Positions 12,201 to 24,200 of a stretch of 50,249 bases of DNA are shown one piece after another. Below the pieces are notes generated by a model. The model ran no database searches. It had not been told where the DNA came from and worked only from the letters and a program-made list of their open reading frames with translations. The position numbers and the translations under genes are program-made. The stretch's first letter is position 1, and each line of letters starts with the position of its first letter. Location: NCBI GenBank assembly GCA_023247795.1, contig JAHFFT010000017.1:1-50249 (forward strand). Direction: 5' to 3'. The DNA is from Candidatus Omnitrophota bacterium. GTDB lineage: Bacteria > Omnitrophota > Gorgyraeia > Zapsychrales > JANLHA01.

Positions 12201-15200
12201 AAATGCTCTTTTGACTTTTCTGCGGGCGATGTGGATGTCACTAAATTTCTTCAGTCATTACATGAGAATAAGAAAGCCGATTTGATGATACGTGCAAAAC
12301 TTGGTCAGAATTGGGCTAGTACAGAGGAAAGGGCTTTGATCTCGGTGATGAATGAGCTACTTCAGATGCTGGATCTTCATTCTAAGGTCGATGCCAATTC
12401 TTTTAAGGCATCTTTGCCAACAAAGATACAGGAATTGCTTGAACAGGCACAACAGCCAATCGCGTCGCTTAGTGGAGCGGAATTAAAGCGGCTGAACCGG
12501 GTGCTGTTGGAGACTATTTATCCAGAAATCAAGAAGACTCTGTATGAGGTTGCCGTCTATGTTTATAAGTATAAGGGCTCTTTTGACTTTGGTGATGTGG
12601 ATGTCATTAAGTTTCTCAAGTCATTACAAGAGAACAAGAAATCCGATCTGATGATACGCGGAAAACTTGGTTTGAATTGGGCTAATACAGCGGAGGGGAT
12701 TTTGATCGCTGTGATGAATGAGCTACTTAAGATGCCGGATCTGCATTCTAAGGTTGATGCCAATTCCTTTAAGGCATCTTTGCCAACAGAGATACAGAAA
12801 CTGCTTGAACAGGCACAACAGCCAAATGCGTCCCTTGGGGAAGCGGAATTAAAGCGGCTGAACCGTGTGCTGTTGGAGACTATTTATCCTGAAGAAATCC
12901 TGAAGACAGATGGTCAATTCTTTGATAAGAATGATAAGGCGGTAGCTCCATCCTTTTACAAAAATATGCATATCTATTGGCGGGAAGTGACGGTTAAACC
13001 CGATCACGACGTTGTTTCTGGCAAAGAGTTTATGGCCAAATATATACCGAGTGAGGTCGATGGATTGAATACCGAAGGCCCAGCCGATGAGATCAGGGCT
13101 GTGGCTAAAAAGCATGTAGAAATAGTCATGAGGGGCAAGGTACCGGATAAACAGTCCCGTCCGCAAGATGTGAAAGACATCGCCAAGGCGCTCAAGAATT
13201 TTGTGAAGAAGGGTGGAATTATAACCTATCAGGATATTCTTGAGTTAACCATACCAAGCGAAGGCGCTGATGATAAAGGATTGAAAGATCTTAAGAAGGC
13301 TAAGAAATTTGTTGAGGTGTATAAAGACGAAGGGGCCAAGAAAGTTAAAGATCCGGATGGTGTTCAGATTTTTGGTAAGGGGATGCATGATCTTGAATCG
13401 CACGTTGGATATCACACCAATCTGATCGGATCAAAAGTCGATGGTAAATTCTTCGCTTTGGTCAAGAGTTATATGGGCCGCGGATGGGGCTTGCGCGACA
13501 GCATCCTGATTGGGTCATTCTTACAAAATCATGTGCTCAAAACAGAAGATTTCCGGTTGCTCTTCCCCATCTGGAATACCGGTTATATCGATTCCATGAC
13601 CTCAATGATCGATTCGCTCGCGATCAATTCATTTGTGGGGGTGGGCAGCGGAACGCCGCTGGCGGTTGAGGGCGGACGCACCGCCATTATTATGGCGATC
13701 TTGATCAATGCGATCATTCCGGAAGGGCGTTATATCCAGCCGGGAAAAATTATCATTGGCTTGATGGAGGAAGAGGAAAAGCTGGCTCTCAGGATCCAAA
13801 AGGCCGATGAAAATACCGCTTTACAGATCATCATCGATCTTCTTTCCCAACCGCACAATCCGGGACGGTTCACCTCAGTGGCGGTCGCACTGTTATTGAA
13901 TATCGACAAGGCCGGCTATGTCTTGGAGCATCTGGCGGAAGAGACCAAGAAAATCATGTTGACCAAGATGACCGACATGCTGCCGTTTGTTCATACAAGA
14001 GTGAGCAATCAGCTTAAGCAATTATTCCAAGAGATTAATCGTGATCGAGGCAAAACGGAAAAAGTTTCTCGCGAAAACGTTGAACGATATCTTCTGGCCA
14101 TTGCGGATAAGAGTGAGCCTTTGAACAATTTGGAAAAAGACCAAAGTCCTGGTCTGACGACCCATGGCGAAAAGCGCGGAGAGTTCTATTGGGAGAATTA
14201 TTTTGATTATGTCAAAGGGGTGGTGGAAGATGATCTTAAGTTCCAGGCGGAAAGTAAAATTGTCGATATCTTGCGCGCCGAGCGAAAAGAAGCCGGACTT
14301 TCGATGGATGAGGAGAAATATTTCGCACGCAATAAAGATCGTATTGATGCCTTTATTACGGCGTACGTGGATGCATGGAAAGCGCCTGTAGCTAGATCGG
14401 TGATGGCGGCCTTCTTCATTCCATCCAAAGAAGGGGACATGCTGAGAAATCATATGGCTAACGTTCAATTTATCAGCGTCGGACGTAAGGCCGAAGAATA
14501 CGCGCTTCGTCATCCGCAAGAAGAATTAACAACAGCCATGATTAGAGACACGGAATATACCAAGTTAGCCAGAGCCAGAGGCTATGATGATGGCAAAATC
14601 TTAAAGCACTTTATATTACAGCCCGGGGAAGCCTTCCATCCATTCAAATACTACAATGAACTGGGTAATAAAGCCGCCCTCGAGGCTGTTAAGAAGCTGT
14701 TGGGCAAGAATCCTTCGTTGGAGATGCTTATTAAGCTGGTGTTAGCGGGAGGGATCTTTGATTTGCATAACCCGGAAATTAAGAAAGAATATCTACAGTA
14801 CCGCGACAGCGGGCAGTTGGATAAATTCTTTGATAAATATATCTTCCAAGAGGCCAAGAAGGCGCTGGGCACACCATATGATGAATACGACCTCCAACAG
14901 TTTATTTATGAATATGTCTATACCCAGAAGGCGCACAAGTTAGGGTTTATTTTTGATAACAATTTTGAGGGCATCTTTGATCTCTTCTTAATCAACGCCT
15001 TGCTGAAGGCCAATCCCAACTTGATCATTTATTTAATTCCCAAGGAAGACAATGTCAGCAATGACTTCTCGGTAAAAGACATTAAGGATGCCATCAAAGA
15101 GATCTTGAAGGATTATGCCTTGCGTGAAGAATTCACCCCGCTGCTGCGGGCGCTTTTAGCAATTGATAATTTCAAAGAAACATTTTCTGATCGCGAAGTA

Positions 15201-18200
15201 GAGCAAGCTTTTATAAAAAACTTTGATAATAAGAAATTAAAAGACAAGACGATACAATTCATTCATGCAATCTTGAAAGACAGAACATCAGGATATGAAA
15301 CACCGATTAAGCTTGTTCCAAGTTCCGGCATCCAGGGCATTGATCTCCATCATCTTTCAGCAGAACTTAAAGATGCCTTAGAAAATGAAATTGATTTAGT
15401 GATCACCAAAGGACAGGCCAATGCCGAAGGGACACAGACGAACCAACTCAATCGTCTTCATCTTTTGATGAGCAAAGGGACAACGATCAACTCGCTCACG
15501 GGTCATCATAAGAGTGCTAAGGTTTTCATTGTCGCGCATTTACCAAAGGTACGGTTGGGTATCGGCAAGGCAGACAAAAAGCAGAAAGATCCCATTACAG
15601 ATATTGAGATCACTGTTCCGCAGAAGAATTTGGTTTGGTATCGTCAGGGCGGCTTTATCACCATGCGGTTAGAGGAACAAGGCGCCTCAGCGCTTGATCC
15701 TACAATAGAAAATGCAAAACCATTTTCCACACTCCCTGTTTCGGCAGACAAGCATAAGCAAGCGGTTGCGGACTTCAGTCAGGGGAAAGAACAGTCCATC
15801 GGGCAATGGAAAGTGACAGTTACGCAACAAGGTCCAGTGAAATTGGCGGTTGCTCAAGGAAAGTTTTATCCGGGGTGGGAAGAGATGGTTCAATCGCAAA
15901 TTGAGAAACTCGTCACACTCGAACGCGGTCCGCCGCTGATGCCGGCTGAGTTTACGGTTGAGGTAACAACCTCGATCGGGCCTGGTCAATTGGTTGCCAG
16001 CAAAGAAGACAATACCCTGCCGTATGTGGCCTCCTCGCTGATTGGAGCGAAGAAAGTTATTTTGCATCCTTACTTCTTCGCGCTCAAAGATCAAAAGCAA
16101 GATCAGCAGTTTGAAATCATCTATCATGAGCTTATCAGTCATATTGCCAAAGGCATAGCCGACGAAAATAAAGCCCACGCGGATACGGAAAGAGTCATGC
16201 AGTTGTATCGTATCTTCGCTGGCCGTATTGATCTTTTGGCAGAATATATCGCAAAATCCGCGCGGGTTAAAGGGATGACGACCGAGCAAGTATTAAGTGG
16301 TTTGTTTAACCCGGCAGATCGGTTGGATATTATTCAAAAAGTCGAACAAGAGATCAAATCGGGCATCGCAGATCCACGCGGGACGATCTTAGCTTTTGGC
16401 GGCGGAAGTGGCATGTTGGCCATTTTAAGGTCTTTATACAATTTGGTGAATAACGAAGAAAATATGAAGATGCATTCGGTCCAGTCGTCCATTGACGATG
16501 GGGGCTCAACCTTCAAATTGATTATAGCTTTAATTGAAAATCATTTTGGCTGGGCGCCATCGATGGGAGATATGATGAATTCTATGTTTAAAGGATATGC
16601 CTCGGACGATAAACTCTATAAGTTTCTGGATGATCAGGGGCGGGTGGCCATTGCCGCGGAGAAAAGTTTGGTTAAAGGTATCTTGACGGATGCACAATTG
16701 CAGGATGGCAAAATCCCCGAGCAGGATAGCGAAGGACATCCTTTTAAGGAAGGAGCATTGATTTATTACAATGAAGATAATCAGCCGATTTATGTGGAAG
16801 ATTTTAAAGGATTGGTGTCGCGGTTATTAGGTCGGATTGTGGAAAACACGATCATTAATAAACAAGGTATTGGATACATGCAAAAGAGTAAGAGGCTGGA
16901 AGATGATTTTATCTTTTACACCGCGAGTTTGTTAAATCTTGTTGATATTATTGAAAAGTATATCCGAAAAGGCATTGTTTCACCTAAAGGGGCATTGAAT
17001 GGCGCGAGTATCAGGAATTTGTTGCTGCTGGGGGCCATGGATTATGTGGGATTGATTGATATTGATCATCCCAAATACGCTCAAAGCGACCGGCTTCGCA
17101 GTCCGCTCCTTAGCACGGACGAAGAGTTTAAGAAATTCCATAAGGCGCTGGAGTATCTCACAGCAATGGTCGGTGCAGCGAATGGGCAGGTATCCTTATC
17201 GCATCTTTACCCAACGACGGTTTATGCCATTTATCGTGATAATGTGATTCTTATCGAAGATCCGCAAGCGCAAGGCAAAAATAATAAGTATGTGATTGCC
17301 GTAGAAACCGATCGCGACAATCGCAAGGCTAGCATACGTTACTTCGATGAACAGTATGTCGTCAGCCCCAGGGAGATTGATTTCTATCATAAAGCCGAAC
17401 GCACCTTTTCTATCGCGGATGGCCGTATCCGTCTGCGCTTTGGGATCAATCAGGAGGGACTTGTCACTTTTAGAATCGAAAACAGTGATCCGCTTTTGAT
17501 CCGAGAACCGGATAGCATAAAAGCTTATGAATCGGGGGAGCGTACGTTTGTAGACTATCAGCGGACAAGTTATGAAATGTCAACCGATGGTACCGGTCGA
17601 TTCAAGAAAGCAATAAATGAGAAAGACCCACAGGGAAGACCAATTTATGTCTATGAGCCATTACCGGTCTCCAATGTGAATGTTTATATTCGTAGTCGGT
17701 TGGTCATCATGCAGACTAATGTTACGGAAACGGCAAATTATTCAAAGATTGTTGATGTTGGGGTTGCGAAAGAACAGCCTGGCTTAGAAGATGTGGTGCG
17801 ATTGGATAATGGCAAGCTTGAGACCAAACCGTGCTATATGATCCGGCCGCAGGAACGGCTGGAGGCAAATCCAGCGATGATTGAGGCGATCCTTTCCCCA
17901 ACAACAAAGGCGATTACTTTTGGGCCGGGTTCACCCTTTACCAGCATCTTGGTCCATTTATTAGTCAAAGGTGTTCCTGAGGCGTTAGTAGAAAGACGAA
18001 TACGGAATGATATCCCAATTCTTTTTATCTTTAATCCCACCATTGATAACGAAAGTGCCGATTATACAGTTGAGGAGTTGTTAGAACTTATTGAAAACAA
18101 AACGGGATATGCTATTGATAAAATGGTTTCTCGTATCAGCGTAACCAAGATGGACACTGTTAAACTGGATGAATGCTTCCCTATTATTCCGGAAGATCGA

Positions 18201-21200
18201 AGACCACGTAAACCTGAATGGTACGTTCGGGCTATTATGGACGAACCAGAATTGATTCATGAATTAGGGTTATTCTACATCGCAATGTTACGTAAACGAT
18301 TTTATAGTATCCGTTCCCGTGCCGAAGGCCAACAACTTCTGTTGGAGATGGAGAGTCAGCCCATGGGGATTGGTGACGGATTTAGGGAGTATTTGACTAA
18401 TGAGTTAACTCAATTGCTTGCAGCGTTATATGAGACTGTTAAACCAGAAATCCGTAAAGATCCAGGGGCTGCTTCCAACGAGGCCAAGAAATCGCGCGGT
18501 CCATTGTATTTGACACGAGAACAGATGATCAGCATAAAGCGGAAATATGGATCGCTGATGATTGACGAAAATTATTTTATGGCTGGTTTAGAATATCGGC
18601 CGCCGCGTAAGCCTGGTAAGGATCCGGAACCGGCGATTGGATTTCTAGCGGAACGAACCATTTACGCGATCGGGGATCTGTTAGGAATCAGTGAGCATGC
18701 CCGAAAGATTACCGATGCCTATTTAGAAGAGTTGGAGCAGGCCGCAAGATCGTTGCCGGCTGAGAAGCGTGATGGGCAGGGGGAATTTTATTATATCTTT
18801 CACAATCTAAAAACGAGAAGAGAATTACGTTCAAAACTAGAACATCCCACGAGAGAATATTTTGATCAACTCTCGTTAAAAGACTTTATGCGGCTGGTCA
18901 CCCGGGAGCTTATTGAACGTAATATCAAGAAAAATACGACGGATGGATTGGGGATTTCGATAACCACTGATCTTAATCATTTTGTTAATGGAGGCGTTGA
19001 TCAGCTAAATGCCCAATTAAAATTGATCAGGGAAAAGATCAATGAGATCACTTGTGGACGGTGCATAATGAAGCTGTCTGACCCCATTGCGCGACTTAGA
19101 TTAAATATTATTTCTGTCGCAAGGACTAAGCCTACTCCTAAAGATCCTCAAGATACTCAATACCAGCCCAAGATTATACGAAAAGCTTGTAAAGATTTGA
19201 TGAGAATCATGCGATCAACCAAATTAGCACTTTTTGAGTATTCAACTATGATCCATGGAAAAGTTGTCACTTCCATTGAAGAAGGTATCCTGCAAAGTGT
19301 TCGGTTTTCCAACCCCTTTAGCGTTGAAATTCAAGGATTCTCTTATGATCGACTCAATGGTACTTTTTACTTAGACTTTATTCCCATAACACAATATTCG
19401 ATGCAAGAAGGCACACCACTCCTTGATATTCAAAGACGGTTAAGTCAGATTCCTATGGAAATCAAGGATGTCCATTTGAAGAAATTAAGAATGGCCATCG
19501 GCCGCGCGACGGAGCCTTTAGATGACCAGCAGATTAGAGAAATTGAAGATTTTAACCGTAAGGAACAATTGTTTGAGAAAACCCAAATTAGATTTGAAGT
19601 GAATGATTTGGATTTGAACTTTTACGGAGATCGTAACCATATCATAGAAATCCATCAAGTGAAGTTGCGGTTAGGGCAGGAGAATTCGCCATTTAGCATA
19701 AAAGATTTTTATAAGGCGCTAAAAGAAAACAGTCGTTATGCTTCTGCCTTTAAGAAGGAACCAAGGCAGAATCCCTATCGCGATCTGCCGGTGAGTGAAG
19801 GGGATCATAGGCGAGCGGTCACGCGGTTTAACACAGAGCGATCGATAGTAACGGTGACGGCGATCATTCGGCCGGATGGGATTGAATTTAAGAATCTTGC
19901 TGGGGAATGGGATCCCCGCTGGGAGGAAGCCTTATTGGAACGATTGTCGAGTTTAATGCCGGAGGTGCGCGGCCCGCCGGTGGAGGTGACGATCAACATC
20001 ACCACCGATCCGCAAGATTTGACCATTGGTAACGAACCACCCATCTATATCGCGACCGCGCAAATTGATCAAAGACAGGTCAATATCCATCCGCATTTCT
20101 TCGAATTGACTGAATTAGAATTACAAGGTGCGATCCTATATCACGAGATTTTCAGCCATATTGTGCAGAGGATCAGGGATGAAGATCAGGCGATGAGGCA
20201 TACACGGGATTTTGTAGATGTGTATCAGAGGGGAGTAACAACGATAGGATGGTATCTCAGTTACCGGATGGTGCTGACAAGAAGGTTAAAAGAGGAATCT
20301 GCTCAGGCTGAAATGAGTGCAAGCATAAGGATGTTTGCTGTTGAAGTGATTCAGAAATATCCAGCAGAATATAAACGAGAGGTTAGAGAGTTGTTGGAAA
20401 GAGCAGGGGCGGAAGGGACACAGGCGGAGCTGATGGAGGTATTGATCAAGATCGAAGATAACCATGATTGGACGGCAGCAGAGAATAAAGCAAAACTGGA
20501 TAAGGCGATAAAAAAGATCCATCCGGAGTTGATCATCGAAGCGATATGTGCAGGAAAGATAAATGCGGAAGTGGTGAGGTCGAATAGATTTAAGAAATAT
20601 GTAGACTGGCTATCACGTTCAGGAAAAATAGAAGAGGAGGTGTTGTTAAATTTGGTATTAAATGGATTGAAGAGTTCAGATGAGAATCTAGTGGAAGAGA
20701 CGATGAGGTTATTGTCCTATATTCCGGGCTTAAAGGCCGGGGCAATGGTTAACTGGGCGGAAAAGGATGAAATGGAACGTAATTGGTTAGTAAATGAGTT
20801 GTTAAGGAAATTGGATCAAGGGGACGTAACGGTGATGACGCAGGCGGTGCATTTGTTAGGGTTGATGGGAGGGGCAGGGAAAGTAGAAGGAGAGGGAGTC
20901 GTAGACGCATTGACCAGGAAGATGCGAGAGTTGGGAAAACAGGAAATGATGGGTGTTGCCGCGGCGCGCAAGTCATATCGAGAATCGGGGCATACGGAAA
21001 CAGACCTCGTGACGTTGCATGAGGTAGAGATCAAAGCCGCGGAGTATGTGAAGAAGGGATTATTCGTGTTGAATGCTTTAGAGGATATCTTGAAACGTGG
21101 GGATGAGCAAAAAGATCAGGCACAGAGGGAAAAGATTCGAGATATCTTGATAGAGGTCATGCATAATGATCGTGCGGTTGCGGAAGGGTATTATTGGTTT

Positions 21201-24200
21201 CGAGAGCAGGCAACATATATTTTACGACATTATGATGATAGTGAGGTGACAGAGGCATTAGAGCTGGTTTTGGATCAGGATATTATTGAGGAGGATGTGG
21301 TTAAAGGGACGGTATTGATGGCCGAGGCTGAGGCAGCGAATCCAATACCGTATTTAAAGACCCCTGCGATATTTACGTTGGATGCGATTAGAAGACGAAA
21401 AATCGGTCAGAAGATGAAAAGAGCAAAGGGAGAGGAAGAGATGTTCTCGGTGTTTTCGCGCACGACACCAAAGACGCAGGCGATCAACGCGATGATTGGG
21501 TTGATATGGGATAAGAATTTGCCTGTGGAGAAACGATGTGAGGTGTTGAGAGTGGCAGCGAAAGCCGAATATTACGCGGTCGGGATGATAGGTACGTTAA
21601 GGAAGATCGTGATCACGACAAAAGAACAGGATGGGGTTAGTCAGATACCGCAAATGATTGTTAATCAAGCGCAGCAAGCGGTGATCGCGTTCGGGTGGAG
21701 TTTATGGGAGCGTAAGCTGAAGGATTCCGATCTGCCGGACTGGATCAAGCAAAATTATATCGAGCGGTTAGAGAATACGGAGACTAAACCATTTGTTTAT
21801 ATCATCGCGTTATTAGAGACAATCGAGGCGATGTTGAATAATTTACATGACTTAAAATCAGTCAAAGAGCCTCAGAAATATTATCACGATGTTATTGAAG
21901 GTGCAGCTGAGATGGTGGTGATATCAGGAGGCGGCGCGTCAAGCGCGTTTGTAGAAGGATTTCGAGGGTTAGTAGAAGGGTTTAGGATTAATCCACAGGG
22001 ACAGGTGCTGATTTTACAGTCGGCTGATGATGATGGAGGATCAACAAAGATTTTAAAATGGTTGGAGATGGCTCGATTCGGAGTACGAATGATCGCGCCG
22101 GGGGATCCCGCGCGCGCGATGTTGATAGGGGCTCCTGATTGGATGAAGTTGATGACGGATCAGCGGTTTAGCAGGGACGAGGATCATAGAGGGAAGAGTT
22201 TGGTAGAGGAGGTCAATGGGACGGCAAGGAGCGGGACAGAGACGGTGAAACGTGATGGGTTGCAAGCTCGGTCATGGATGAAGTGGGCAGGGTGGCTGGT
22301 AGAAGAACAGAACTACAAAGCCGCAGTACGCGTAGAGGCGGCGTGGGTGCGGGCAGAAGAGGAGCAAGCGGAAGCAAGGAGATTGCTGGAGCAGGCGGAT
22401 CAACAGCGGGAACGGTATGGGAAATTGAGGGAGGAGTTGTTGAAGATATACAAGGTTGTGGACAACCAATTGATAGAGCCCGAGTATTTGAATTTAAGCG
22501 GGAATAGTTTAAGGAATTTGCTGTTGATCGGGGCATGGTTGATGACGCAGGCGTATGAGAGGGAGATTTTTAATGATGGGGGGATTTACTCGGGGTTGCG
22601 GTATTTATCGAATTTACTGGAGTTGAATGTGATCGCATTACCGAGTTTTACCGAGGCGAATGTGCTTACCGCGGAGTATCGAGATGGGTTAAGAAGGTAT
22701 GGGCAGGATATGATTTCGCATGTGCCGCATGTGACGGTAGAGATTGGGAATCGGTTAGAGCGGGTAGATTATTTATTTCCCAGGGTAGGGACGGCGACCC
22801 GAAGCGGGACACCGATGGAGAAGGCAAAGTTGATTGTCGCGGGATTAACGGACTTTACGAGTTTGATGCCGACTTTGTTGCTGCATCGGGATATCTTACA
22901 GGCACTGCGCGGCAGTAAAGAGGCAACGAGAGTGTTTTTTATGAATGCGGTGTATGACGAGGAGACGGTAGGGCATAGTTTCCGGAGGATTATCGAAAAA
23001 ATGGAAGAGCACGCGAAAATGACGTTGGGAGAGGAGGTCAAGATCAGAGAATTTTTTGATGTGATCGTAATTAATGACTATCAACAGCATGATGAAAAGA
23101 CAAGGAAAGCTTATTCACAAGGGCCGTATCGAGGGGCGATCATTCCTGAGAAGGAAGATATCATGATGTTAACAGCACAGGGGATGAGGGTGGTTCGTGA
23201 TATCAATTTTATGGAGGCAACAACGGATAAGGCGCGTGATCCGAAAGGCAATCCAATATATCGGCTGGTAGCTCCAGCGAAGAAAATCACGGAGGTGTTT
23301 ACGAAGATTTTGCGGGAAAGACCGAAAGTGAATAATCCCTATCGCGATTTTCCGGTAAGCGAAACGGATCATAGGAGGACGGTCACGCGGTTTAACGCAG
23401 AGCGATCGATAGTAACGGTGACGGCGATCATTCGGCCGGATGGGATTGAATTTAAGAATCTTACCGGGGAATGGGGTCCCCGCTGGGAGGAAGCCTTAAA
23501 GGAACGATTGTTGAGTTTAATGCCGGAGGTGCGCGGCCCGCCGGTGGAGGCGACGATCAACATCACCACCGATCCGCAAGATTTAACCATCGATAACGAA
23601 CCACCCATCTATATCGCGACCGCGCAAATTGATCAAAGACAGGTCAATATCCATCCGCATTTCTTCGAATTGAATGATTCAGAATTACAAGCAGCGATCC
23701 TATATCATGAGATTTTCAGCCATATTGTGAAAGGGATCAGGGATGAAGATCAGGCGTTGGCAGATACGATACATTTTAAAGAGAGAGAATATCTACAGAA
23801 ATATCATCCTACCATTGACTACAAAGCAGTAAGCGCGGAGGTCAAGCCCTATCAGCATACAATTTTTATTACTCCAGGAGAATGGGCGGTAACCAATGCA
23901 CTCGATGAGAATTATTTATTAGCTACCTTCGGTATAGTCAATTGTCTCAGTTTTGTCTTGTACAACCCAGATAATAAGACCGGAGCCATAACCCATATCG
24001 ATAGAATTTATCCGGCGGCGAATCATTTAAAGCGCGTTACGGCAACGCGTGAAAAAATGTTAAGTGCTATTGGCGGCGAAGGAAAAGAAGACAACATTCA
24101 AGTATGGTTGGGTGGTTATGTCGATGAGGCGTCCCATAACATTATTCTTGGTGATGGAGTCCGGTATCGTGGAAGTTTATCGAGCGAATTTAAATTTAAT

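Larger units (their letters stand above)
9237..15560 (+). repeat. Unit B, second copy of the tandem block
   Basis: Full-length protein paralogue of unit A with the same landmark order. Carries insertions I-3, I-4 and I-5, none at the sites occupied in unit A. Subtracting the inserts leaves two blocks of similar length, which is how the inserts were recognised. The HD domain upstream of unit A has no counterpart before unit B. Confidence 0.82.

Noticed and set aside
14022..14519. 165-codon minus-strand open frame
   Set aside because: Shadow of unit B; the plus-strand sequence here aligns with unit A as protein, while the minus strand has no such support.
15687..16289. 200-codon minus-strand open frame
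   Set aside because: Antisense to module M1 in the giant frame; composition is unnatural, there is no ribosome-binding site, and no recognisable family.
19805..20044. Minus-strand open frame recurring at 23369-23608 and 28529-28756
   Set aside because: The recurrence only reflects DNA duplication of modules M2, M3 and M5; changes between copies fit constraint on the plus-strand protein.
22213..22536. Minus-strand Pro/Leu/Ser-rich open frame
   Set aside because: An artefact of the G-rich plus strand; low complexity without domain features.
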